From: an uncultured Erysipelotrichaceae bacterium
Lineage (GTDB): Bacteria; Bacillota_I; Bacilli_A; Erysipelotrichales; Erysipelotrichaceae
Direction: 5' to 3'
Assembly (NCBI GenBank): GCA_902775735.1
Contig: CACYNH010000009.1
Location: 1-64,000, forward strand
DNA length: 64,000 bases
The translations under genes were made by a program, and so were the position numbers. Shown in pieces: positions 1 through 8,319 of the stretch. Within the stretch, counting starts at the first letter, position 1, and every line of letters starts with the position of its first letter. Below the pieces are notes generated by a model, which saw only the letters and a list, made by a program, of their open reading frames with translations, searched no databases and was not told the origin of the DNA.

Positions 1-25
1 CTCTTTTAAGAAGTGAGTTTAATAA

Positions 26-373
26 TCAGTTTTGCGAAGAAGATAAGGTTGAAAGTAGTTGAGAGACAATCGACTTGGTATTGTCTGGAAGAACTCTGTA
101 ATATCGGATGATTTCCTGCTCATCAAGTGTGAGATGAGACTCATAGATATCGTCTTTGTTAGTGCGCAATATTTCTTCGGGAGTCACATCAAAGTATTCT
201 GCCAGTTTATCCAGGTAGTTCATATATGATTTTGAAACATGGGTTTTCCATTGTGTTATTGCATTTTTTGAGATTCCCAGATAACGGGCCAGATCTGTTT
301 GTCTGACTCCTTTTATTTTCATAAGATTTAATATGTTGTTTAACACTTCGTTATCAGTGACTTCTATTTTCAT
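26..373 (-). CDS. XRE-family helix-turn-helix regulator
   Basis: A 115-residue DNA-binding protein. Residues about 9-66 form a Cro/C1-type HTH with the typical core LARYLGISKNAITQW; the last 45 residues match nothing I recognise. No clear Shine-Dalgarno precedes the ATG. A plausible minus-strand promoter (TAGACA at 424-419, TATAGA at 401-396, 17 bp spacing) lies just upstream, interleaved with a strong plus-strand promoter, so the protein could regulate both itself and the transcript running toward the IS110 element. It may be a host or phage-remnant regulator; target genes are unknown. Confidence 0.8.
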   Translation of the reverse strand: MKIEVTDNEVLNNILNLMKIKGVRQTDLARYLGISKNAITQWKTHVSKSYMNYLDKLAEYFDVTPEEILRTNKDDIYESHLTLDEQEIIRYYRVLPDNTKSIVSQLLSTLSSSQN

Positions 374-403
374 GATTTTTACCAGTATGTCATTTTCTAT
401 ATA

Positions 404-432
404 TTGACGATTATATTTTGTCTATGTATAAT
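404..432 (+). promoter_or_regulatory. sigma-A-type promoter upstream of IS110 non-coding region
   Basis: TTGACG (404-409), 17 bp spacer, TATAAT (427-432); predicted start near 440. It is far upstream of the transposase start (707), so the first product would be about 260 nt of untranslated RNA. It overlaps the divergent promoter of the XRE gene. Confidence 0.65.
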
Positions 433-439
433 AATCACG

Positions 440-690
440 CGTGCATGCGCTGAGCACGTTTAGAGCCTCCCATTTTCCTATAACGTCTTTGAACGTTCTT
501 CTTTAGTCTGAGGCCGGCGGTTTGTCGGTTTTACCCATGAGTAGCTGTGCGATATTCCTAAAAGAGATTTTGTCTGCGTACCGCCTTGTTTATATTTTAG
601 CAGTAAGTTGCGGTATTGTTTGTCACTGCGTTATGTATTTTATTGAAACACGTCACAGTTTTATACTCCTGCAGATATGGAGGCTTTATC
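440..690 (+). ncRNA. candidate bridge RNA region of the IS110 element
   Basis: No supported gene lies between the promoter at 404-432 and the recombinase. Stem candidates read by eye are AACGT/ACGTT (482-486 with 493-497), CCG/CGG (514-516 with 526-528) and TACCGC/GCGGTA (579-584 with 610-615, loop of 25). In the IS110 group the RNA that guides the recombinase comes from the non-coding stretch before the gene, which fits position and length. Loops complementary to a target or donor were not identified, so this is inference from context. Confidence 0.4.
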
Positions 691-706
691 GGAAGGTGGT
701 TTTCTT

Positions 707-2275
707 ATGCGTTCTGCCAGACCTGACAAAACAGTCAAAGCTGATTTATTCAAGTATGAAGTTGATCCTGAAACTGGTGAAGTCTTTGATGACGGCAGGC
801 AGACAGAACTTCAGCTGAAGGATTATGAAGGCAATGTGGTTTTACCTGCCTATTCATGGTCCATCGGCTGCGATGTGCATCGGGACTTTATTCAGGTCAG
901 TGTCATGATCCGTGTCGGTCAGAGCGTGAAAGAATATCACTTTCAGTGTGATACAGATTATAACAGTCTTTGTGATGCGAAGAAGCTGATCATCAGAATG
1001 ATTGAATCGTTCTCTGATCCCCATGTCGATGTTGATCCCGACAGGCTGCGTTATGCGTGTGAGTCCACCGGGAATTATCATCACCCGTTATTGAAGGCAT
1101 GGGGCGGAATTCCAATTGTTATCAATCCATCTATCGCAAAAGCAGGAAGAAGAAAGTCGGACCGTATTGATGCATATGTTCTTTGCCAGAATGCCCTGAT
1201 GGGAGTGTGGCCTGAATCATTTATATTTTCTGATGATGTCAATGTCTTAAGGACCTTACTCCAGCAGCGTCGGCATTGCGAAAGGCGTGCCACTCAGATC
1301 GGCAATAATATCAACAGCGAACTGCTCAGATTCGGCGTGAATATCGGCCGGGATGGAAGTGTTACAAAGAACAAGAGTGTACGTGAACATGTCATGGATC
1401 AGTTATCAGATCATCCGGCTATGGAGCCCGGGAAAACAAATGATTTCATTCCTTTGGAAGTAAAGGTCATATTGAAAAAGAGCTATGAGGAATGGGACAG
1501 GTACAAGGAACTGGGTGAAGAGTATCTTCAGCAGATCCGCGATAAGATCGAGTCAATGATGTGGAAATGCGGAGACACAGAACTGGATGGGAAAGAAATG
1601 ATTTCCCTGCTGTGTACTGTTCCTGGGATTGGTGAATATACAGCCGTGATATGGCTGACATACATTGTGGAGGCACATCGTTTCGCTTCATATGAGAAAT
1701 GCATTGCCTATTGCGGATTTGACCCAAGTGCTGCCACAAGTGCCGGAAAGGTTGTCAGCGGTAAGAAGAGGAAAGGAAACAAGGAACTTCATGAAGCGAT
1801 AGTAAGAAGTGCCGGCACTCTTCTGAGCAGAGCGAATGAGCCGTTTGGAAGATGGGCAGAGAATCTTTATCACAGGTCTGGAAAATGGAGGAAAGCTTCC
1901 AACGCATTGGGGAGAAAGTTAGTCACAGCTCTGTATTATGTACAGAAAACCGGAAACGAATTTGACTACGAAAAATACCGTATTGAAGAACCTGAGGTTA
2001 TTGATATTTCCCTGGACAGGCTGATTGAGATTGAACCTGCCTTCAGAAGATATATTAAAAAGATCCTTCCCATGAATATTACGACAACTCAGGAAATGGT
2101 ACATGTCTATCACATCTGCGGATTCAAGCGGGTGAAAGGACTTGGAAAAGGGTTCTATGGGCTGATGCGGAAATTCATTGAAAACCAGAATGAATACCGT
2201 GAACGCTGCTTTGAAATTTACGGAAAGGATGACATCATCTATGACGAAGAAAACAGAGACGATTACAACGAGTAA
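707..2275 (+). CDS. IS110-family transposase (DEDD recombinase), large variant
   Basis: 522 residues. The RuvC-like DEDD domain shows GCDVHRDF (Asp near 56), CESTGNY (Glu near 119) and KSDRIDA (Asp near 152 and 155). The C-terminal Tnp domain has the helix-hairpin-helix-like LLCTVPGIGEYTA and the serine region TSAGKVVSGKKRKGNKELHE. I chose the ATG at 707 because GGAAGGTGG sits 8 bases before it; an upstream ATG at 677 has no such site. Usual members are about 400 residues and begin almost at the first Asp; this one has about 50 extra N-terminal and 100 extra C-terminal residues. The frame is intact, so it may be active. Confidence 0.93.
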   Translation: MRSARPDKTVKADLFKYEVDPETGEVFDDGRQTELQLKDYEGNVVLPAYSWSIGCDVHRDFIQVSVMIRVGQSVKEYHFQCDTDYNSLCDAKKLIIRMIESFSDPHVDVDPDRLRYACESTGNYHHPLLKAWGGIPIVINPSIAKAGRRKSDRIDAYVLCQNALMGVWPESFIFSDDVNVLRTLLQQRRHCERRATQIGNNINSELLRFGVNIGRDGSVTKNKSVREHVMDQLSDHPAMEPGKTNDFIPLEVKVILKKSYEEWDRYKELGEEYLQQIRDKIESMMWKCGDTELDGKEMISLLCTVPGIGEYTAVIWLTYIVEAHRFASYEKCIAYCGFDPSAATSAGKVVSGKKRKGNKELHEAIVRSAGTLLSRANEPFGRWAENLYHRSGKWRKASNALGRKLVTALYYVQKTGNEFDYEKYRIEEPEVIDISLDRLIEIEPAFRRYIKKILPMNITTTQEMVHVYHICGFKRVKGLGKGFYGLMRKFIENQNEYRERCFEIYGKDDIIYDEENRDDYNE

Positions 2276-2324
2276 GAAATCCGGCATTTATTTCTGCGGA
2301 GTCATTGAAGAAAGGAGAAAGCGG

Positions 2325-2573
2325 ATGGTACCCAAAGACAATCCGCAGACAGAGGTAGTGACATATACGTTTTATGATGATGAATCCAGAACAAGCTATT
2401 ACATTGATGATTATGCGCCGGGTTCATATTATGAAGTAGGTGAATACATTGAAGTGCCTGTGAGAATCCGTCCTTACATTCATAAAGGAAATAATAAACC
2501 TGCATACAGTATGACGATCAGGAGGCCATTTGAACGCAGCGACAGTTCAAACGGCAATGGTGAAATATTCTGA
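2325..2573 (+). CDS. small hypothetical protein accompanying IS110 transposase
   Basis: 82 residues, starting at the ATG preceded by GAAAGGAG. It follows the transposase stop by 49 bases and ends at a long hairpin, so it is probably cotranscribed. The sequence is rich in Tyr and acidic residues early (DDESRTSYYIDDY) with a basic stretch later; no domain recognised. Function is unknown; it may be an accessory protein of the element. The same frame stays open further upstream inside the transposase gene, but without a better start. Confidence 0.55.
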   Translation: MVPKDNPQTEVVTYTFYDDESRTSYYIDDYAPGSYYEVGEYIEVPVRIRPYIHKGNNKPAYSMTIRRPFERSDSSNGNGEIF

Positions 2574-2621
2574 AAGTGAGCCTTATCTCATGTTTTGATT
2601 ACATGGGAAATCGGCTCACTT
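2574..2621 (+). terminator. long hairpin at the right side of the IS110 element
   Basis: AAGTGAGCC (574-582) pairs perfectly with GGCTCACTT (613-621), and an inner CATGT/ACATG stem (589-593 with 601-605) extends it. CTTTATTTG follows. It may end the transposase transcript or mark the element's right end. Confidence 0.5.
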
Positions 2622-2732
2622 CTTTATTTGGGTATTGGCGAAGAATTCGACGAGGGACTAAAGAAAATATGATTGAACAATCGGAAAGAGTAAGTGGTTA
2701 AGATGATCATACGTGAAAAAAGAGGGAAGCTG

Positions 2733-2763
2733 TGCTATATTATAGTTAGTTATAGCTAACTAA
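2733..2763 (+). promoter_or_regulatory. extended -10 promoter with inverted repeat
   Basis: TGC-TATATT (2733-2741) is followed at once by the inverted repeat TTAGTTA-tagc-TAACTAA (2746-2763), then AAAGGAG and a small frame. The repeat lies over the expected transcription start and could be an operator. Confidence 0.45.
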
Positions 2764-2773
2764 AGGAGATGCC

Positions 2774-2872
2774 ATGAGTGAACTGTTCGCAATCGGCGTG
2801 ACCGCTGCCCTGGTATCTGTGATTACCATCGGCGGTCCTGCCATGAAAAAGAAATATCTCGGAAGAAAATGA
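2774..2872 (+). CDS. putative 32-residue membrane peptide
   Basis: An ATG preceded by AAAGGAG at 7-base spacing opens a 32-codon frame. Residues about 4-24 are hydrophobic with Gly, Ala, Val and Ile, followed by a basic tail (MKKKYLGRK), the layout of a single-span small membrane protein. It has its own promoter and operator-like repeat. The stop at 2872 directly abuts the convergent helicase gene. No family recognised; it could also be a chance frame. Confidence 0.4.
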   Translation: MSELFAIGVTAALVSVITIGGPAMKKKYLGRK

Positions 2873-4231
2873 TTACCTCTTCCAGAGCTCAACCCTTCTT
2901 TTCTTTCCTTTGACGGAAAGTCCGTCAAGCTGATCAATGATGGAGGAGTCATGATTCAGGATGGTGACCACTGTATAACGGTCCTGGATTTCAATTGTGC
3001 CGATCTCATTAAAATCCATCACAGCTGATAAAGCTCCTGCCACATCGCGCGGCCGGAGTTTTTCATTCTTCCCGCCCCGGATTATGATCTGCACAATGTT
3101 CTCTGTTCCTGTTTCTTTTTTATTCAGCGGAATGCTCAGATCACAATGAACAGAAGAATTGATCTGCCATGGCTGTGAGGAAGCCAGAATTTTCTGCGCT
3201 GTTTCTGTTTCCTGTTCAGCTTCTTCAATCAATGTAATGACAATGCCTGTATTGCCCTGATGTGCTGTTCTTCCCGAGCGGTGCACATAAGTGGAAAGAT
3301 CCATGGGAAGATCATAATGAATGATATGGGAGACATCCGTTATGTCGATGCCTCTTGCCATGGCGTCGGTCGCGCATAAAATCCGGATGTTTCCGTCTTT
3401 GAAATCTCTGAGGATTCTTAACCGTTTCTTTTCTTCATCATCCGCTGAGAAAGAAGCGGAAAGAATATTCTTCTTCTGCAGCTGTTCACTGATTTTTCTG
3501 GCGGAACTTCTGTAATTGACAAAGACAATGGCGCTGGTGATTTCCGTGTGTTCCAGCAGTTCATAAAGCGCTTTGTTTTTGTTTTCAGTCACAAGATAAT
3601 ACTCTTCAATGGCACGGTTCACTTTTGTTCTGTCATTGAAGATCAGTTTTTCATAGTCTTTGCGGAAAACGGACTGAACGGTTTCATCCACGGTGGCGGA
3701 AAGACAGACCGTCCGCACATCGCTGATCTGTTCAAGAAGGAAGCGCAGTTCCTGTGCCTGTCCGGTTGAGGCGATCTGGTCCGCTTCATCAAGAATCAGA
3801 TATTTCAGACAAGAAAGATCCAGAAGCGACTGCCTGAAAAGATCGCACAGTCTTCCCGGTGTGCCGATGACCATGGCGGGATAATGTTTCAGGGCGTTTT
3901 CCTGCTTTTCGATATCCAGTCCGCCGATCGCGCAGACACAATGGAGCTTTGCAAAAGCAGACAGCTTTTCAGCTGTCCTTTGAATCTGCACAGCCAGCTC
4001 CCTGGTCGGAGCGATGACAAGAGCTTCCGGTTTTTCTGTATAAGGTGAAAGATCATTGAGCACCGGCAGCAGATACGCCGCCGTTTTCCCGGCGCCTGTT
4101 TCCGCCTGCACAAGGCAGTCTTTTCCGCTCTGGATCACCGGGATCACCTCTTCCTGAACAGGAAGATATGTTTCGTATCCAAGAGAATGCATTCCTTTGA
4201 TCAGTTCATCCTTCAGCTGTATTTTTCCCAT
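2873..4231 (-). CDS. dbpA: DEAD-box RNA helicase, DbpA family
   Basis: 452 residues. An ATP-dependent RNA helicase whose family acts on 23S rRNA during large-subunit assembly. Motifs in order: Q-like region YLPVQEEVIPV, motif I AETGAGKT, Ia PTRELA, DEAD, SAT, and motif VI HRSGRTAHQG; the last about 75 residues (from ENIVQIIIRGGKNEK) match the DbpA-type RNA-binding domain. The final Arg of motif VI (normally HRxGRxxR) is His here, which is unusual. No Shine-Dalgarno is visible; a TGC-TATGAT box ends 6 bases before the ATG, so the mRNA may be leaderless. It is divergent from mnmE, with one small gene between. Confidence 0.88.
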   Translation of the reverse strand: MGKIQLKDELIKGMHSLGYETYLPVQEEVIPVIQSGKDCLVQAETGAGKTAAYLLPVLNDLSPYTEKPEALVIAPTRELAVQIQRTAEKLSAFAKLHCVCAIGGLDIEKQENALKHYPAMVIGTPGRLCDLFRQSLLDLSCLKYLILDEADQIASTGQAQELRFLLEQISDVRTVCLSATVDETVQSVFRKDYEKLIFNDRTKVNRAIEEYYLVTENKNKALYELLEHTEITSAIVFVNYRSSARKISEQLQKKNILSASFSADDEEKKRLRILRDFKDGNIRILCATDAMARGIDITDVSHIIHYDLPMDLSTYVHRSGRTAHQGNTGIVITLIEEAEQETETAQKILASSQPWQINSSVHCDLSIPLNKKETGTENIVQIIIRGGKNEKLRPRDVAGALSAVMDFNEIGTIEIQDRYTVVTILNHDSSIIDQLDGLSVKGKKRRVELWKR

Positions 4232-4237
4232 ACCGCT

Positions 4238-4246
4238 ATCATAGCA
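4238..4246 (-). promoter_or_regulatory. extended -10 of dbpA, leaderless arrangement
   Basis: Read on the minus strand, TGC-TATGAT ends 6 bases before the ATG at 4231. Transcription would begin at or next to the A of the start codon. Confidence 0.5.
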
Positions 4247-4292
4247 CAGACCGCTGAGGCGGAATCTTTTGCCAAAGAACTCTTTTCAGTTT

Positions 4293-4316
4293 AAAAAACA
4301 GTCCGCGGAGGACTGT
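4293..4316 (-). terminator. intrinsic terminator of the 4316-4654 gene
   Basis: On the minus strand ACAGTCC pairs with GGACTGT (4316-4310 with 4304-4298), followed by a run of six T. It overlaps the gene's stop codon. Confidence 0.75.
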
Positions 4317-4654
4317 CATTTCCTGGAAATACGATATCCCGGCAGGGTCCATAACAGACGGAAACAGAACCGGCGGAAGAGAGTATCTCCGAAATCGGCT
4401 ATATCAATCGGATCAGCGTGGTTCTGGATTCTGCTGAGATCAATATGCCAGCGGCGCATGTACCCGCAAACGTGCCAGACGACAGTATGAAAATACAGTT
4501 CGGAGGCGATCTGTTTTTCCGTCATGTGCTCAATCCTTCTTTCGGCAATAATGCGGCGTGCTTCCCGCAGGCATTCCTCCTTGAAAAGCAGTCTCCTTTC
4601 GACCGGCAGTGAGAATGTTTTGATTTCTGTTTCGATGTGCTTCATTATGTTCAT
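4316..4654 (-). CDS. hypothetical protein
   Basis: 112 residues from the first ATG (109 from the second, at 4645). It is basic and aromatic-rich, with a helix-rich first half (EECLREARRIIAERRIEHM) and a segment TEKQIASELYFH that resembles a short DNA-binding helix pair; no family recognised. No Shine-Dalgarno; CATAAT lies about 8 bases before the first ATG, so translation may be leaderless. It is divergent from mnmE and ends in its own terminator, which supports a real gene. Confidence 0.6.
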   Translation of the reverse strand: MNIMKHIETEIKTFSLPVERRLLFKEECLREARRIIAERRIEHMTEKQIASELYFHTVVWHVCGYMRRWHIDLSRIQNHADPIDIADFGDTLFRRFCFRLLWTLPGYRISRK

Positions 4655-4806
4655 TCTATCAGATTATGTCTTCGGCTGAGCGGCAGTCGCACCGGGATTG
4701 AATTCATCATATATGCGAAGGATTCCTTCAAAAAGCAGTTTCCTGAATCCATGTGCCTTTGTTTGTGTGCGGAATTCACTGAAAAACAGAATGCGATGGC
4801 TGTTTG

Positions 4807-4815
4807 TGCTAAACT
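4807..4815 (+). promoter_or_regulatory. extended -10 before mnmE
   Basis: TGC-TAAACT, with the start expected near 4822 and GCAGGAG before the ATG at 4835. No good -35 box. Confidence 0.45.
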
Positions 4816-4834
4816 TAAACGCAGGAGTAAACCA

Positions 4835-6160
4835 ATGTTCAAAGATACGATTGCCGCAATCGCGACAGCCGACGCAATGGGGGCTGTCTCCATGATCAGA
4901 ATTTCCGGTGATGAGGCGCTGGACGCCATCGGAAAACTGACGCACAAAGATTTTTCAAAGGCAGAAGGATACACCATTCACTACGCCACTGTCTATGACG
5001 GAAGTGAGCCTGTGGATGAAGTCCTCGTCTCTGTTTTCAAAGCGCCGAAATCCTACACCGGCGAAGATGTGATCGAAGTCGGCTGCCATGGCGGCGTTTA
5101 CATTACCAGAAGAATTCTGGCTCTGATTTACGGAACAGGCGTCAGACCGGCAAGAAGAGGGGAATTCACCGAAAGAGCGTTCCTCAACGGAAAGATGGAC
5201 CTCTCCCAGGCGGAAGCGGTCAACGACCTGATCAAGGCAAAGGATGAAACCAACGCCAGAAGCGCCGTTCATTCTTTAAAAGGATCCGTTACAAGACTGA
5301 TCGAACCGCTCGAGGAAGAGCTCACACAGATCATCGCCAACATTGAAGTCAACATTGATTATCCTGAATATGATGACGTCCGTCAGTTAACAGACGAGGA
5401 AATCCTTCCTTCCTCTCTGAAGTGGCTGAAGGATATCCATGAAATTATCGAAACCGCGCAGAAGGCCCACATCGCAAGGGAAGGCATCGATACCGTCATT
5501 CTGGGCAGACCGAATGTCGGCAAATCCTCCCTGCTGAACGCACTGTTGGAAGAAGACAAAGCGATCGTTACTGAAATCGCCGGCACAACCCGCGACCTGG
5601 TCGAAGGCACGGTCCGCATCGGCGGCATTACCCTGAACCTGATCGACACCGCCGGCATCCGAGAAAGCGAGGACAGGGTGGAACAGATCGGAATCCAGCG
5701 TTCCATCGACGCCATGAACAAAGCGCAGCTGATCATTCTTGTGCTTGATGCGAGTCAGGAACTCAATGAGGAAGATCAGAAGCTTCTGGAAATGACTGAA
5801 GGCAGACAGCGCATCGTTGTTTACAACAAAAACGACAGCGCTGACAAAGAATATGACTTATCCATCTCTGCCCTGAACCATGACATCGCCCCTCTCATTG
5901 AGGCAATCCGGGAAAAATACGAAACGGAATTATACGCCGCTTCCCAGGATACCCTCAACAATGAAAGGCAGATCGGTCTTGCGATTCAGGCGGAATCCGC
6001 CATGAAAGACGCGGTCAGCGCTCTTGAAGCAGGTATGGAACTCGACCTGGTGACGCTTGACCTGCAGAAGAGCTGGCACGCCATCCGTGAAATCACCGGA
6101 AAATCCGGACGTGACGATCTTCTCGATGAGATCTTCTCACGTTTCTGTTTAGGAAAATAA
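4835..6160 (+). CDS. mnmE: tRNA modification GTPase MnmE
   Basis: 441 residues. With MnmG it installs the cmnm5 group on wobble U34 of certain tRNAs. The N-terminal tetrahydrofolate-binding domain (DTIAAIATADAMGAVSMIRI) is followed by the inserted G domain: Walker A GRPNVGKSS near 226-234, G2 TRDLVEG, DTAG, NKND, and the C-terminal FCLGK with the conserved Cys. The start at 4835 is chosen because GCAGGAG precedes it; in-frame ATGs upstream lack one and would add residues not found in the family. First gene of a tight operon; tatD begins 3 bases after its stop. Confidence 0.97.
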   Translation: MFKDTIAAIATADAMGAVSMIRISGDEALDAIGKLTHKDFSKAEGYTIHYATVYDGSEPVDEVLVSVFKAPKSYTGEDVIEVGCHGGVYITRRILALIYGTGVRPARRGEFTERAFLNGKMDLSQAEAVNDLIKAKDETNARSAVHSLKGSVTRLIEPLEEELTQIIANIEVNIDYPEYDDVRQLTDEEILPSSLKWLKDIHEIIETAQKAHIAREGIDTVILGRPNVGKSSLLNALLEEDKAIVTEIAGTTRDLVEGTVRIGGITLNLIDTAGIRESEDRVEQIGIQRSIDAMNKAQLIILVLDASQELNEEDQKLLEMTEGRQRIVVYNKNDSADKEYDLSISALNHDIAPLIEAIREKYETELYAASQDTLNNERQIGLAIQAESAMKDAVSALEAGMELDLVTLDLQKSWHAIREITGKSGRDDLLDEIFSRFCLGK

Positions 6161-6162
6161 CT

Positions 6163-6945
6163 ATGAGTGAACTTACATATGTCGATACCCACGCGCATAT
6201 CATGTCAGATGATTACGCGGAAGATTTTGAGGAAATGCTGCAGAGATGTTCAGACGCCGGCGTAAACCGCATCATGATCATCACCCTTTCCCATGAAGAA
6301 ACATTAAAAGCTGTTGAATTCGCAAAGAAAGATCCCGAACGTTTCCAGGTCGCCGCCGGCATCTTCCCGGAAGATGTCAAAGACCTTACGGATGAAATGT
6401 GGGAGGAATTCAAAGAGACTGTTAAAGATCCGGTGATTTCCTGCGTCGGTGAAATCGGTCTGGATTATTACTGGGAAAAAGATCCGGAAGTCAGAGCGCT
6501 TCAGAGAGAGGTCTTCATCCGCCAGATCGAGCTGGCAAAAGAAATCAATAAACCGATTCTGGTCCATTCAAGAGACGCCATGCAGGATACGTTTGATATC
6601 ATGAAGGCGCATCACTGGAAAGGACTTCTTCACTGCTTCTCCGGCACAAAGGAAATGGCAAAAGAGTTTACAAAGCTTGGCTATTATATCGCCCTTGGCG
6701 GCGCTCTGACATTCAAAAACGCACGCCATTCAGTGGAAGTCTGTTCCACAATTGATGAAAACTATCTGCTTTCCGAAACCGACTGCCCTTATATGGCGCC
6801 GACTCCCTATCGGGGAAAACGGAATGAACCGTCCTATATTCCGCTGATCGTCAAGAAAATGGCGGAAGTCAGAAACACAACCGAAGAACACATGGCTTCC
6901 GTGATCAACGCCAACTGGGACAGATTTCTGGGGAGCTGCCGATGA
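6163..6945 (+). CDS. tatD: TatD-family metal-dependent hydrolase
   Basis: 260 residues. Metal-dependent DNase/hydrolase of the amidohydrolase fold. Metal and active-site motifs are visible: DTHAH near residue 8, GEIGLDY near 97, HSRDA near 133, HCFSG near 155 and SETDCPY near 205. Length is normal for the family. It sits between mnmE and rnmV, and its stop overlaps the rnmV start by 4 bases (ATGA), implying coupled translation. The exact physiological substrate of such proteins is not settled. Confidence 0.93.
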   Translation: MSELTYVDTHAHIMSDDYAEDFEEMLQRCSDAGVNRIMIITLSHEETLKAVEFAKKDPERFQVAAGIFPEDVKDLTDEMWEEFKETVKDPVISCVGEIGLDYYWEKDPEVRALQREVFIRQIELAKEINKPILVHSRDAMQDTFDIMKAHHWKGLLHCFSGTKEMAKEFTKLGYYIALGGALTFKNARHSVEVCSTIDENYLLSETDCPYMAPTPYRGKRNEPSYIPLIVKKMAEVRNTTEEHMASVINANWDRFLGSCR

Positions 6946-7481
6946 AACGCATCCGGCAGTTAATCGTGGTTGAAGGCCGCCATGACACGGCAGCCTTAAA
7001 GAAATACTTCGACTGCGATACAATTGAAACAGGAGGAACCTCCCTTGGTGAAAATGTCATTGAGGAAATCCGCGCCGCAAAAGAAAAAAGAGGCGTGATC
7101 ATCTTCACTGATCCCGATTCCCCGGGCAACCGCATCCGGAATGAAATCAACCGGCTGGTTCCCGGCTGCGAAAACGCCTTTATCGACAAGGCTGCCGCAA
7201 GAACAGACAAGAAAGTCGGCGTCGAACACGCCGCACAGAAAGATCTGGAGGAAGCGCTGGAAAACCTGGTTGTCTATGAAGACAGACCGGAAGAGACCAT
7301 CACCTTTATAGATATGAGTGAGCTGGGGCTTCTCGGCGGTGAAAACAGCGCACAGCTGCGCCAGAAGGCAGGACGCCTTCTGCATATCGGCTTCGGCAGC
7401 GCGAAAACCATGAAAAACAGGCTGAACTGCCTGGGCATTACAAAAGAAGAACTTCGAAAGGTATTGGAAGAAAATGAGTAA
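6942..7481 (+). CDS. rnmV: ribonuclease M5
   Basis: 179 residues. It matures 5S rRNA precursors in Bacillota. The TOPRIM domain is clear: IVVEGRHDT with Glu 11 and FTDPDSPG with Asp 57 and 59; the C-terminal part (GLLGGENSAQLRQKAG) matches the family. It lies directly before rsmA, as in Bacillus, and overlaps it by 8 bases. Confidence 0.95.
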   Translation: MKRIRQLIVVEGRHDTAALKKYFDCDTIETGGTSLGENVIEEIRAAKEKRGVIIFTDPDSPGNRIRNEINRLVPGCENAFIDKAAARTDKKVGVEHAAQKDLEEALENLVVYEDRPEETITFIDMSELGLLGGENSAQLRQKAGRLLHIGFGSAKTMKNRLNCLGITKEELRKVLEENE

Positions 7482-8319
7482 ACGGGCAATTTCCACACCA
7501 TCACGTACCAAAGAGATCCTTGAACAATACGGATTAAGGGCGAAAAAAAATTTCGGCCAGAATTTTCTCGTGGATCCGGTGATTGTGGAAAGATGCGCGA
7601 AAGAATCCCATTGCGAAGGGGCTGTGATCGAAATCGGTCCCGGCATCGGCGGTCTTACCGAGCAGCTGGCGAAATATTCAAAACATGTCACTGCCTACGA
7701 AATCGACGAGAACCTGATTCCTGTTCTCGAAGACGTCCTTTCTGAATGTGACAATGTCGAGATTCTTCTGCAGGATTTCATGACATGCGATCTGAGCGCC
7801 AAAGTCAGCGAACTCAAAGAAGAGTACGGCACGGTTTCCGTCTGCGCCAACCTTCCTTATTACATAACAACCCCGGTTCTCTTCAGGATCTTCGAATGTC
7901 CTGACATCGCATATATCACCGTCATGGTGCAGAAGGAAGTCGGCGACAGATTCGCCGCGAAGCCTTCCGATCCTGAATACAGCGCCTTAAGCGCGGAAGG
8001 ACAGTATCTTTTCGATGTGAAGAAACTGTTTACCGTTCCGGGCCGCTCCTTCAATCCTTCTCCGGCGGTGGATTCGGTCATCATCCAGTTCACACGGAAG
8101 GACAGCTCCATTTCACAGAAAGAACTCACGGAGTTCTTTGATCTGGTAAGAGCCTGCTTCAAACAGAGAAGAAAAACCATCTACAACAATCTCAGGGAAT
8201 ATCTGCAGGACGCTGAAAAAGCGAAGGATGTGCTTGAAAAAGCCGGCATTGATCCGGGCAGAAGAGCCCAGCAGCTTGGCGTGGATGAACTGCGGAAGAT
8301 ATACGAGGAACTCATATGA
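7474..8319 (+). CDS. rsmA: 16S rRNA dimethyladenosine transferase RsmA (KsgA)
   Basis: 281 residues. It dimethylates two adjacent adenines in the 3' hairpin of 16S rRNA, a late step of small-subunit assembly, using SAM. Motifs: KKNFGQNFLVD (X motif), EIGPGIGGLTEQL (motif I), YEIDENL, and the catalytic NLPYYITTP (motif IV). The C-terminal four-helix part has the usual length. Overlaps rnmV and ispE on either side. Confidence 0.97.
   Translation: MSKRAISTPSRTKEILEQYGLRAKKNFGQNFLVDPVIVERCAKESHCEGAVIEIGPGIGGLTEQLAKYSKHVTAYEIDENLIPVLEDVLSECDNVEILLQDFMTCDLSAKVSELKEEYGTVSVCANLPYYITTPVLFRIFECPDIAYITVMVQKEVGDRFAAKPSDPEYSALSAEGQYLFDVKKLFTVPGRSFNPSPAVDSVIIQFTRKDSSISQKELTEFFDLVRACFKQRRKTIYNNLREYLQDAEKAKDVLEKAGIDPGRRAQQLGVDELRKIYEELI

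Larger units (their letters stand above)
404..2621 (+). mobile_element. IS110-family insertion sequence (ends approximate)
   Basis: Defined by the DEDD/serine recombinase at 707-2275, a structured non-coding 5' flank and a small companion frame at 2325-2573. IS110 elements normally lack long terminal inverted repeats and I could not fix the ends; the limits given are the upstream promoter and the downstream hairpin. No second copy is seen in the window. Confidence 0.55.
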
